A DNA stretch of 12,583 nt. It comes from Sphingomonadales bacterium (GTDB lineage: Bacteria; Pseudomonadota; Alphaproteobacteria; Sphingomonadales; Sphingomonadaceae). Position numbers and translations under genes: made by a program. Location of the stretch: the NCBI GenBank assembly GCA_027489295.1, contig JAIYAA010000236.1, forward strand, positions 1-12,583, in the 5' to 3' direction. The notes under the pieces were generated by a model that saw only the letters and a list, made by a program, of their open reading frames with translations, ran no database searches and was not told the DNA's origin. Below are positions 1 to 5,855 of this stretch, one piece after another. Numbering within the stretch: position 1 is the stretch's first letter; every line of letters starts with the position of its first letter.

Positions 1-653
1 GCGATCGCGAAGCCCTGCTTTCCCGAGGAGCGGTTGGCGATGTAGCGCACCGGATCGATCGGCTCGTGCGTCGGCCCGGCGGTGACGAGGATGTGCCTGC
101 CGGCGAGCCGCGCGTCGGCGGGCGACAGCGCCTGCTCGATCGCGGTGAAGATCGCCGCCGGCTCGGGCAGGCGGCCGGGGCCGTATTCGCCGCAGGCCAT
201 CGCGCCTTCGTCCGGCTCCAGCACCGTCACGCCGTCGGCGCGGAGCTGGGCGACGTTGCGGCGGGTGGCGGGATGCTGCCACATCCGCACGTTCATCGCG
301 GGCGCGGCAAGCACCGGCTTGTCGGTGGCGAGCAGCAGCGTCGTCGCGAGATCGCTGGCGATGCCGCCGGCCATCCGCGCCAGCAGATCGGCGGTGGCGG
401 GCGCGACGACGACGAGATCGGCCTGGCGGCTGAGCTGGATATGGCCCATTTCCGCTTCGTCCTTCAGGTCCCACAAGGTGGTGTAGACCTGGTTCTCGGA
501 GAGTGCGGCGAGCGTCATCGGCGTCACGAAATGCTGGCCGCCCTCGGTCAGCACGCAGGTGACCCCGATCCCGGCCTTGCGGCACAGGCGGACGAGTTCG
601 CACGCCTTGTAGGCGGCGATGCCGCCGCCGACGATGAGCAGGATGCGCTTCAT
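1..653 (-). CDS. coaBC: CoaBC (Dfp), phosphopantothenoylcysteine decarboxylase / phosphopantothenate-cysteine ligase, 3' end outside window
   Basis: Bifunctional cytosolic enzyme of coenzyme A synthesis. The CoaB part joins 4'-phosphopantothenate to cysteine and the N-terminal flavin-dependent CoaC part decarboxylates the product. 217 codons are visible, covering all of CoaC and the start of CoaB. The protein begins MKRILLIVGGGIAAYKACEL (flavodoxin-like nucleotide fold). His71 in GHIQLSR matches the catalytic His of the family. PAMN (118-121) and ACGEYGPGR (153-161, with catalytic Cys154) are the other CoaC signatures. VTAGPTHEPIDPVRYI (190-205) followed by SSGKQG opens CoaB, and the reading then leaves the window. 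The ATG overlaps the stop of the upstream membrane-protein gene (ATGA), so translation is probably coupled to it. The usual SGGIAAYK reads GGGIAAYK here, which is a small variation. The identification is secure; only the C-terminal ligase half is unseen. Confidence 0.96.
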   Translation of the reverse strand, partial: MKRILLIVGGGIAAYKACELVRLCRKAGIGVTCVLTEGGQHFVTPMTLAALSENQVYTTLWDLKDEAEMGHIQLSRQADLVVVAPATADLLARMAGGIASDLATTLLLATDKPVLAAPAMNVRMWQHPATRRNVAQLRADGVTVLEPDEGAMACGEYGPGRLPEPAAIFTAIEQALSPADARLAGRHILVTAGPTHEPIDPVRYIANRSSGKQGFAI

Positions 654-1768
654 GGGCCTACCGTTGTAACCGTGATGCGGCGCCTGTCGAGCGCGCGGTG
701 CCACAGGTCCGCCAGCGCATCGGGCACGAAGACCAGGCCGACGAGCGCGACCGGCGCGATCATCAGCGCCCAGTAGAAATTGTCGAGCCGGGCGAACAGC
801 GAGATCGCCGTGCCATAGGCGATCAGCAGCGCGAACATCCGCAGACCCAGCGCATCGTCCCAGCCCGCCCAGCCGAGCAGCGCGAGCGCGACGAGCAGCG
901 AACCCACCACGATCGGCAGCGCCTGGAGCGCCGTGGCGGTGACGAGCGCGCGGACGAAGAAGCCGGGGCCGTTGAACGCGGCCCAGCCCGCCGAATGGGG
1001 ATCCAGCGGCCCGGTGACGCCGGCCACGGCATGGGCGTGCAAACCCAGCACGCCGGCGAACAGCAGCAGCGCGAAGCCCCAGCCCAGTGCCTCGCCGCGC
1101 CGATCCTCACGCCAGGCGAACACCAGCATCACGATCGCGTAGAGCGCGGCCGTCTCGCGAATCAGCATCGCGGCGAAGCCGAGCGCGATCGCTTCCAGCG
1201 CCCGCCCGGGGCGGCGCAGCGCCAGCGAGAGCGCGACCAGCAGCCCGGCCCAGACTTCATGGAACAGCACCAGGCCGGGCTGGAAAAAGGCCAGCATCGA
1301 CGTGGCGATCAGCAGCACCAGCACCGCGCGGGGGAAGAGGCCGGTCAGGGCTGCGCCGACTCGGGATGCCCAGGCAAAGGCGGTCAGCGCGGCAAGCGCC
1401 AGCAGCAGGACGCCCCCCGCCCAGCCGGGCAGCGCCGCCAGCATCGCCGCCAGCGCGGGAAGCCGCATCGTCAGGAACGGGTGCAGCGGGTAGCCGCCGG
1501 CACGCATCGCGTCGCTCGCCGCGACATAATAGGGGTCGCCGCCCTTCATGCTGGCGACGATGCGCTCGTACAGGCCGAGATCGGTCATCCGATCGACCGT
1601 CCGCACCGCGGCGTCGCCGTCTCCGGTCAGCGACGGCACCGCCAGCGCGGTCAACGCGGCGAGCAGGAGCAGCAGCACCGCCACCCAGGCCAGCCGCGCG
1701 CGGCCCCGCGACAGGGCGGCGAAGCGGCTCGGCGCGGCGGTCCAGACGCGGCGCGTGCGCGCGGTCAT
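650..1768 (-). CDS. Polytopic inner-membrane protein of unknown function, possible GT-C-fold glycosyltransferase
   Basis: A 372-residue, very hydrophobic protein. I do not recognise the family with certainty. I see a short basic cytoplasmic N-terminus (MTARTRRVW) and a first membrane segment at about 26-46. A polar, presumably periplasmic loop (50-104) follows, rich in Asp, Tyr and Gly and containing GGDPYYVAASDAMRAGGYP. Then come about seven or eight more hydrophobic stretches (roughly 108-135, 147-165, 170-184, 192-215, 228-248, 275-300, 309-327, 332-352), an IRET motif near 203-206 and a basic tail. Acidic residues in the first outer loop followed by many helices and an Arg-Glu motif recall lipid-linked-sugar (GT-C) glycosyltransferases. 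That is an inference from layout only. The start ATG overlaps the ubiB stop and the stop overlaps the coaBC start, both as ATGA, so it is embedded in a cofactor-synthesis operon. The start is chosen because of this overlap and because the upstream reading is ubiB antiphase. Confidence 0.8.
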   Translation of the reverse strand: MTARTRRVWTAAPSRFAALSRGRARLAWVAVLLLLLAALTALAVPSLTGDGDAAVRTVDRMTDLGLYERIVASMKGGDPYYVAASDAMRAGGYPLHPFLTMRLPALAAMLAALPGWAGGVLLLALAALTAFAWASRVGAALTGLFPRAVLVLLIATSMLAFFQPGLVLFHEVWAGLLVALSLALRRPGRALEAIALGFAAMLIRETAALYAIVMLVFAWREDRRGEALGWGFALLLFAGVLGLHAHAVAGVTGPLDPHSAGWAAFNGPGFFVRALVTATALQALPIVVGSLLVALALLGWAGWDDALGLRMFALLIAYGTAISLFARLDNFYWALMIAPVALVGLVFVPDALADLWHRALDRRRITVTTVGP

Positions 1769-3297
1769 CGCAGCAGCAGCGTTCCGGCCACGCCGGCCAG
1801 CGCGGCGAAGATGCTGACCAGCGCATAGCGCCAGCCGCCGCCGACGCGCACGACCTGGATTTCGCGCAAGGGCGGCTCGGGCGGGGCCCCGCCGGGCGCC
1901 GGGAAGCGGCGTTCGATGTTGCGGACCAGTTCGGGCAGGCGGGCGAGGGTGCGCAGATCCTCGATCAGGCGATCGGCGATCTTGGCCTCGGGCCCGAGCT
2001 CGGTGCGGATCCATTCGCGCACGAACGGCGCCGAGACGTCCCACAGGTTGATGTCCGGATCGAGCGAGCGCGCGACGCCTTCCACCATCACCATCGTCTT
2101 CTGGAGCAGCAGCAGGTGCGGCTGCGTCATCATGTCGAAGTCGCGGGTGATCGAGAACAGGCCGTCGAGCATCCCGCCGATCGACATTTCCTTCACGGGC
2201 AGGCCGCGCATCGGCTCGCCCACCGCACGCAATGCGGTGGCGAACTCGGCGACATTGTGGTGCGAGGGGACATAGCCCGCCTCGAAATGGATCTCGGCGA
2301 CACGCTTATAATCGCCGGTGATCAGCCCGTAGAGGATCTCTGCCAGCCACACCCGCGCGCGGCGGTCGATGCGGCCCATGATGCCGAAATCGATCGCGGC
2401 GATGCGGCCGTCGGGCAGGGCGAAGAGATTGCCCTGGTGCATGTCCGCATGGAAGAAGCCCTCGGCGATCGCCTGGCGGAGGAACGCCTTGATCAGCTTG
2501 CCGGCGAGACCGGGCATGTCGTGGCCGGCGCGGACCAGCGCGTCGCGGTCGCTCAGCTTGATGCCGTCGATCCACTCCAGCGTCAGCACCTTGCCGGTGG
2601 TGCGCTGCCAGTCGATCGTGGGGACCATGAAGTCCGGCTCCGCGGTCATCGCCTCGGCGAGTTCGGAGGCCGAGGCGGCCTCGCGGCGGAAGTCGAGCTC
2701 GCGTGCGGTCCAGCGCTTGAAGCTTTCGATGACCAGCCGCGGGCGCAGGCGGCGCGCCTCGCCGCCATAGGCCTCGAGCTGGGCGGCGGCCCATTCATAG
2801 GTGTCGATCGCGCGGGCGAAATCGCTTTCGATGCCCGGGCGCAGCACCTTCACCGCGACGCGGCGGCCGTCGGTGGTCACCGCGCGGTGGACCTGCGCGA
2901 TCGAGGCGGCGCCGATCGGGGCTTCCTCGATCTCGGCGAACAGCGCCGATATCGGGCGGCCGTAGCTGGTCTCGATCCGCTCGCGGATGATGTCGAAGGG
3001 AACCGGGGGCAGCGCGTCCTGCAGGCGGAGCAGGTCGTGCGCTGCCTCCTCGCCGACGAGATCGGGGCGGGTGGCGAGCGTCTGGCCGAGCTTGATCGCC
3101 GCCGGGCCGATCGCCTGGAAGGCATCGGCATAGGCAGGGACCACCGGCACGCGGGCGCCGAGCCGCGCAATGCGGGCGAGGCGGCGCACCGGACGGGGCG
3201 TGTTGGCATCGCGCTCGATGCCGCGCAGTGCGCCGTGGCGCGCAAGGATGCGGCCCCATTTGAGCAGGCGCCAGAGGTGGACGGCAGGGGCGGTCAT
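1765..3297 (-). CDS. ubiB: UbiB, ABC1/ADCK-family atypical kinase/ATPase of ubiquinone biosynthesis
   Basis: Membrane-associated ATPase of the protein-kinase-like fold, needed for ubiquinone synthesis and thought to help extract or present lipid intermediates to the Ubi enzymes. It has 510 residues. Family hallmarks in order: the KxGQ motif (K69-L-G-Q72, within IKLGQTLATRPDLV), the Ala-rich nucleotide loop GAAS (129-132) that replaces the kinase Gly loop, the VAVK lysine (K150), the catalytic loop HADMHQGN (283-290) and DFG (303-305). One hydrophobic segment closes the protein (about 490-510, YALVSIFAALAGVAGTLLLR), consistent with a C-terminal membrane anchor. The start MTAPAVHLWR lies 8 nt after a purine-rich SD (AGGAGGAGGGG on the minus strand) that falls inside a palindromic repeat. 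The reading frame is open further upstream but runs through that repeat, so the longer form is unlikely. The gene follows ubiE on the same strand and is coupled to the next gene by ATGA. Confidence 0.96.
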   Translation of the reverse strand: MTAPAVHLWRLLKWGRILARHGALRGIERDANTPRPVRRLARIARLGARVPVVPAYADAFQAIGPAAIKLGQTLATRPDLVGEEAAHDLLRLQDALPPVPFDIIRERIETSYGRPISALFAEIEEAPIGAASIAQVHRAVTTDGRRVAVKVLRPGIESDFARAIDTYEWAAAQLEAYGGEARRLRPRLVIESFKRWTARELDFRREAASASELAEAMTAEPDFMVPTIDWQRTTGKVLTLEWIDGIKLSDRDALVRAGHDMPGLAGKLIKAFLRQAIAEGFFHADMHQGNLFALPDGRIAAIDFGIMGRIDRRARVWLAEILYGLITGDYKRVAEIHFEAGYVPSHHNVAEFATALRAVGEPMRGLPVKEMSIGGMLDGLFSITRDFDMMTQPHLLLLQKTMVMVEGVARSLDPDINLWDVSAPFVREWIRTELGPEAKIADRLIEDLRTLARLPELVRNIERRFPAPGGAPPEPPLREIQVVRVGGGWRYALVSIFAALAGVAGTLLLR

Positions 3298-3303
3298 AGC
3301 TCT

Positions 3304-3413
3304 AGCCCCTCCTCCTTGGAGGAGGGGATGGGGGTGGAGGGATTCCAGAACGTCTGTTGGTCTCGGTGAGACACAGCCCCACCCCAAACCCCTCCCCTGA
3401 AGGGGAGGGGCTT
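3304..3413. repeat. REPIN-like pair of inverted palindromic repeats between ubiE and ubiB
   Basis: Two related palindromes face each other. The left unit (3304-3339) has a 10-bp stem, 3306-3315 with 3318-3327. The right unit, read on the minus strand from 3412, has a 10-bp stem, 3389-3398 with 3401-3410. Each stem is followed by a G-rich tail of the form GGGGTGGRG. The two units agree at 28 of 36 positions when the right one is inverted. Four of the eight differences fall in two base pairs that change together (3313/3320 T-A versus C-G; 3315/3318 C-G versus T-A), so the hairpin appears to be what is conserved. The middle (about 3341-3374) is unrelated filler. This is the layout of bacterial REP doublets. 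The copy number in the genome cannot be seen here. Confidence 0.8.
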
Positions 3414-3427
3414 ACGTGCGCGCACCA

Positions 3428-4159
3428 TCAAATCTTCCAGCCGCTGTGGATCGCAACCAGCCCGCCGAGCAGCGGCTCGACCTTGGTCTGGCGGAAACCG
3501 GCCTCGGCGATCATCCGCTCGAAGCTCGGCATGTCCGGGAAGCGGCGGATCGATTCGATCAGGTAGCGATAGCTGTCCTCGTCGCGCGCGAGCAGCTTGC
3601 CCAGCTTGGGGACCAGCTTGTGCGAATAGGCGTCGTAGATCTCGGCGAAGCCCGGCCACTGGGTGGTCGAGAATTCCAGCACGAAGAAGCGGCCGCCGCG
3701 CTTGAGCACGCGGTGCGCCTCGCGGAGCGCCTTGGGGATATCGGTCACGTTCCGGATGCCGAACGCGATCGTATAGGCATCGAAGAATCGATCGGGGAAC
3801 TGCAGCGTCTCGGCATTGGCCTCGGTCCACACCAGCCCGTCGATGCCGCGCTGGGCGGCGCGCTCGACGCCGACGCTGAGCATTTCCGGGTTGATGTCGG
3901 CCACCGTGATCGCAGCACCCGTCTCGGCCATGCGGAAGGCGATGTCGCCGGTGCCGCCGGCCATGTCGAGGATGTGCTCGCCGGCGCGCGGCTTCACCCG
4001 GCGGACGAAGCGGTCCTTCCACAGCCGATGCATGCCGCCCGACATGGCGTCGTTCATCAGGTCGTAGTTGCTGGCGACATTCGAGAACACCTCGCCGACG
4101 CGGCGGGTCTTGTCCTCTGGGGCGACATCTTCGTAACCGAAGGAGACGGTATCGGGCAT
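3428..4159 (-). CDS. ubiE: UbiE, ubiquinone/menaquinone biosynthesis C-methyltransferase
   Basis: SAM-dependent methyltransferase that C-methylates 2-polyprenyl-6-methoxy-1,4-benzoquinol in ubiquinone synthesis (and demethylmenaquinol in species that make menaquinone). It is cytosolic, 243 residues, near the usual 250. Signatures: VFSNVASNYDLMND (24-37), LWKDR (46-50), the SAM-binding motif I LDMAGGTGD (64-72), the acidic motif II ITVADIN (84-90), AFGIRNVTD (132-140) and VLEFS (160-164). The C-terminus GGLVAIHSGWK is typical of the family. The start MPDTVSFGYED was chosen because no other Met fits the family N-terminus. There is no Shine-Dalgarno sequence in front of it, and a promoter-like element ends only 6 nt upstream, so the message may be leaderless. 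It is the first gene of the minus-strand Ubi group and is divergent from mutM. Confidence 0.96.
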   Translation of the reverse strand: MPDTVSFGYEDVAPEDKTRRVGEVFSNVASNYDLMNDAMSGGMHRLWKDRFVRRVKPRAGEHILDMAGGTGDIAFRMAETGAAITVADINPEMLSVGVERAAQRGIDGLVWTEANAETLQFPDRFFDAYTIAFGIRNVTDIPKALREAHRVLKRGGRFFVLEFSTTQWPGFAEIYDAYSHKLVPKLGKLLARDEDSYRYLIESIRRFPDMPSFERMIAEAGFRQTKVEPLLGGLVAIHSGWKI

Positions 4160-4165
4160 GGGGGT

Positions 4166-4194
4166 GCCTTAGCGGCAGGTGACGGCCAAACCAA
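4166..4194 (-). promoter_or_regulatory. Candidate ubiE promoter, leaderless configuration
   Basis: On the minus strand TTGGTT (4194-4189), a 17-nt spacer and TAAGGC (4171-4166). The -10 element ends 6 nt before the ubiE ATG, so the predicted transcript starts at or next to the A of the start codon. No SD is present between them. The -35 and -10 match the sigma-70 consensus only partly. Support comes from the spacing and from the similar TAAGGG found at rpsT. Confidence 0.4.
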
Positions 4195-4210
4195 GGGGGC
4201 TGAGGGGCAG

Positions 4211-4239
4211 GTGACATTCGGCCCCGCACTTCCTAGCTA
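4211..4239 (+). promoter_or_regulatory. Candidate mutM promoter
   Basis: GTGACA (4211-4216, five of six bases of the -35 consensus), a 17-nt spacer, then TAGCTA (4234-4239, a weak -10). The predicted start site falls about 0-3 nt before the mutM ATG, again giving a leaderless or nearly leaderless message. The 10-mer GGCAGGTGAC containing part of the -35 occurs twice in the same orientation in this 89-bp gap (4174-4183 and 4206-4215). Confidence 0.4.
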
Positions 4240-4248
4240 CAGGGCCAG

Positions 4249-5058
4249 ATGCCCGAGCTTCCCGAAGTAGAAACCACCGTCCGCGGCCTGGCCCCCGTGC
4301 TGGAGGGGCAGAGGATCGAGCGCGTGCTGCTGAATCGCGCCGATCTGCGGCGGCCCTTTCCGATCGATCTCGGCCAGCGGCTGACGGGGGCGACCGTCAC
4401 CGGCCTGTCCCGCCGCGCGAAATACGGCCTGGTGCACACGGACCGGGACGACACGATGGTATTCCACCTCGGCATGTCCGGGCGCTGGCGGATCGATCCC
4501 TCGGAAGTGGGCAAGCACGATCATGTCGTGATCGAGACCGCGCGCCACCGGCTGGCGCTCAACGATCCGCGGCGATTCGGTTCGATGGACCTGGTGCCGA
4601 CGGCCGGGCTTTCCGACTGGCCGGCGTTCAAGGCGCTGGGCCCCGAACCGCTGGGACCGGCCTTCACCGCCGCGCACCTCGTCGAATCGTTCGCGGACCG
4701 AATCGCGCCAGTAAAGGCGTTGCTGCTCGACCAGCGAATCGTCGCGGGGCTCGGCAATATCTATGTGTGCGAGGCGCTGTTCCTGTCGGGCATCGCGCCG
4801 ACCAAGCCTGCGGGCGCGATCGGGCGGGCCAAGATCGAGAAGCTGGTCGTCGCGATCCGCGAAGTGCTGGAGGCGGCGATTCGCGCCGGCGGCTCCACCC
4901 TGCGCGATTATGCCCGGCCGGACGGCGAGCTCGGTTATTTCGCCAAGGAGTGGCGCGTCTATGGGCGGGAAGGGGAGCCCTGTGCTTGCGGCCGCCTCGT
5001 GCAACGGCGCGTGGATTCGGGGCGTTCCACCTTCTATTGTGGCAAATGCCAGCGCTGA
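4249..5058 (+). CDS. mutM: MutM (Fpg), formamidopyrimidine-DNA glycosylase
   Basis: Base-excision repair enzyme that removes 8-oxoguanine and formamidopyrimidines and nicks the abasic site by beta,delta-elimination. It has 269 residues, the same length as the E. coli enzyme. The start is fixed by MPELPEVE: after Met removal Pro2 is the Schiff-base nucleophile and Glu3 the acid. Further hallmarks: Lys58 in SRRAKYG, HLGMSGRW (73-80, with the void-filling Met75), NDPRRFG (105-111), the helix-two-turn-helix GLGNIYVCEAL (167-177), and the zinc finger with Arg259 in GRSTFYC. Oddly, the first zinc cysteines are spaced C-x-C (245, 247) rather than the familiar C-x2-C, while the second pair C264-x2-C267 and the 16-residue gap are normal. 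There is no SD, and translation is probably leaderless. It is divergent from ubiE, and rpsT follows 97 bp downstream with its own promoter. Confidence 0.96.
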   Translation: MPELPEVETTVRGLAPVLEGQRIERVLLNRADLRRPFPIDLGQRLTGATVTGLSRRAKYGLVHTDRDDTMVFHLGMSGRWRIDPSEVGKHDHVVIETARHRLALNDPRRFGSMDLVPTAGLSDWPAFKALGPEPLGPAFTAAHLVESFADRIAPVKALLLDQRIVAGLGNIYVCEALFLSGIAPTKPAGAIGRAKIEKLVVAIREVLEAAIRAGGSTLRDYARPDGELGYFAKEWRVYGREGEPCACGRLVQRRVDSGRSTFYCGKCQR

Positions 5059-5063
5059 AAAGG

Positions 5064-5092
5064 TTGACCCGAATCGCTGGAGCCGGTAAGGG
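5064..5092 (+). promoter_or_regulatory. Candidate rpsT promoter
   Basis: TTGACC (5064-5069; five of six bases of the -35 consensus), exactly 17 nt, then TAAGGG (5087-5092). The element starts six bases after the mutM stop codon. The predicted transcript would begin near 5099, leaving a leader of about 57 nt before rpsT. The -10 is degenerate, but it resembles the one proposed for ubiE. Confidence 0.5.
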
Positions 5093-5155
5093 GCCCGTCT
5101 TTCCGGCGTGGGCTCGCTTCCGCGCCTCACCCATTTCGAGCAGGAACAAGACCGA

Positions 5156-5419
5156 ATGGCGAATACGCCGCAAGCGAAGAAGCGCATCCGTCGCAACGAC
5201 CGCCGCGCCGAGATCAACGGTGCACGCGTCGGCCGCATCCGTACCTTCGTCAAGAAGGTCGAAGCTGCGCTGACCGCCGGCGACAAGGCCGCTGCCACCG
5301 AAGCGCTCGCCGCTGCGCAGCCGGAAATCGCACGTGGCGTCGCCAAGGGCGTGCTCCACAAGAACACGGCCGCGCGGAAGTTCTCGCGCCTCAACAAGCG
5401 TCTTCAGGCGCTCGCCTAA
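5156..5419 (+). CDS. rpsT: Ribosomal protein S20
   Basis: Primary 16S rRNA-binding protein of the 30S subunit. It has 87 residues, the standard length. It begins [21 protein letters not shown], the usual basic N-terminal helix, and continues with the helical hairpin typical of S20: [18 protein letters not shown] followed by [20 protein letters not shown]. The start ATG is preceded by AGGA (5142-5145) with about 10 nt spacing. The gene has a candidate promoter of its own at 5064 and is closed by an intrinsic terminator 22 nt after the stop, so it is probably a single-gene unit. It lies between mutM and dnaA. S20 next to dnaA is common in alphaproteobacteria. Confidence 0.97.
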   Translation: MANTPQAKKRIRRNDRRAEINGARVGRIRTFVKKVEAALTAGDKAAATEALAAAQPEIARGVAKGVLHKNTAARKFSRLNKRLQALA

Positions 5420-5440
5420 CTCCGTCACCGAACGGTAATC

Positions 5441-5475
5441 AAAAGCCCTGCCGGACTTGTCCGGCGGGGTTTTTT
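5441..5475 (+). terminator. Intrinsic terminator of rpsT
   Basis: A perfect 7-bp core stem GCCGGAC (5450-5456) / GTCCGGC (5459-5465) is extended outward by G-U and three C-G pairs (5446-5449 with 5466-5469). Six T follow (5470-5475), and AAAA lies on the 5' side (5441-5444), so it could also act weakly in reverse. This is the classic rho-independent form and the clearest terminator in the window. Confidence 0.92.
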
Positions 5476-5495
5476 GCGCGTGTGCGCTGCAACAA

Positions 5496-5503
5496 ATGGT
5501 TAA
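5496..5503 (-). promoter_or_regulatory. Possible CtrA half-site upstream of dnaA
   Basis: The minus strand reads TTAACCAT, the half-site form of the CtrA-binding motif described in alphaproteobacteria. It is a single 8-base match with no partner TTAA at the usual 7-nt spacing, so it may be chance. CtrA control of a gene next to dnaA would be plausible in this group. Confidence 0.25.
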
Positions 5504-5520
5504 CAAAGTCGGTCCGAAAG

Positions 5521-5572
5521 CGAATCGCGGGAATCCGCGAGTCGTGCCGATTCGACTGTGGCCGCATCGGCC
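5521..5572. other. Nested dyads with clustered GANTC (CcrM-type) sites
   Basis: CGAATCG (5521-5527) is inverted at 5548-5554. Inside it TCGCGG (5525-5530) pairs with CCGCGA (5535-5540). Further on GCCGAT (5546-5551) pairs with ATCGGC (5566-5571), and GGCCG-CAT-CGGCC forms a small hairpin (5560-5572). Three GANTC sites lie at 5522, 5531 and 5549. GANTC is the target of the cell-cycle methylase CcrM found in most alphaproteobacteria. The symmetry could be operator DNA or RNA structure; the sequence alone does not decide. Confidence 0.5.
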
Positions 5573-5718
5573 TTTGCCTCGTTAAATCACTGTAATAGTT
5601 GATGATTTCACCGTTCCCCACGGATTTCCTAGGGGTTCAGCCTGTCAACAAAACTATTTCAGAAAGTTTACATGGGGGGCCCTTGCTCGACTCAGTTCGA
5701 GCTTCCTACAACGAACCT

Positions 5719-5746
5719 CCCAGCCACGTTGCTGGCTGGGGCAACG
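5719..5746 (+). other. Interlocking inverted repeats (A-B-A'-B') in the dnaA leader
   Basis: CCCAGCCA (5719-5726) is complementary to TGGCTGGG (5733-5740). The six bases between them, CGTTGC (5727-5732), are complementary to GCAACG (5741-5746) directly after. The four segments are contiguous, so RNA could form an 8-bp stem with a 6-nt loop, or a 6-bp stem with an 8-nt loop, or a strained pseudoknot, but not both full stems at once. A third partner for CGTTG is CAACG at 5709-5713. This is the layout of a two-state RNA switch, but function is unproven. Confidence 0.55.
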
Positions 5747-5815
5747 AGTGCATCGCGCGTCGTCCGGGGGCATGACCGGCTGCGATGGGCCTCATGATCG
5801 TTAGTGATTTTGGTA

Positions 5816-5846
5816 CGCGGGAGGCGTGTCTCCCGCGAAGGAAGGG
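5816..5846 (+). promoter_or_regulatory. Hairpin directly before the dnaA ribosome-binding site
   Basis: CGCGGGAG (5816-5823) pairs perfectly with CTCCCGCG (5830-5837) around a 6-nt loop. The purine-rich SD AAGGAAGGG (5838-5846) follows without a gap, and the GTG start is 9 nt further on. The SD favours GTG at 5856 over the in-frame GTG at 5826, which lies in the hairpin loop and has no SD. Confidence 0.6.
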
Positions 5847-5855
5847 TGCGTCAAA

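Larger units (their letters stand above)
5476..5855. other. 380-bp intergenic region upstream of dnaA
   Basis: No protein gene is evident. From left to right it holds a TTAACCAT match on the minus strand (5496-5503), a group of nested dyads with three GANTC sites (5521-5572), an AT-richer segment (about 5581-5675) probably containing the dnaA promoter, a 6-bp hairpin GCTCGA/TCGAGC (5685-5702), interlocking inverted repeats (5719-5746), and an 8-bp hairpin immediately before the dnaA ribosome-binding site. I found no pair of -35/-10 elements good enough to name as the dnaA promoter. There is no good DnaA box: the best, TTCCCCACG at 5614-5622, matches TTATCCACA at six of nine bases. It therefore does not look like a replication origin. 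Two short open frames (5672-5797, 41 codons; 5772-5804, 10 codons) lack convincing SD sequences. Confidence 0.7.

Noticed and set aside
1087..3369. 760-codon open frame on the plus strand opposite ubiB and the membrane protein
   Set aside because: Low-complexity Arg/Ala/Gly-rich translation typical of antisense frames in high-GC DNA. The minus strand there carries clear UbiB motifs.
3304..3413. Bidirectional terminator between ubiE and ubiB
   Set aside because: No T-run follows either hairpin on either strand, both flanking genes point the same way, and the paired inverted units fit a REP doublet better.
3294..4229. 311-codon minus-strand frame overlapping ubiE
   Set aside because: An alternative frame of ubiE that crosses the repeat; Arg-rich and without motifs.
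5476..5855. Chromosomal replication origin next to dnaA
   Set aside because: No cluster of DnaA boxes. The best match to TTATCCACA is six of nine. In alphaproteobacteria the origin is often elsewhere.
5826..5855. Upstream GTG start for dnaA giving ten extra residues
   Set aside because: It lies in the loop of the 5816-5837 hairpin without an SD, whereas GTG at 5856 has AAGGAAGGG at good spacing and the usual DnaA N-terminus.
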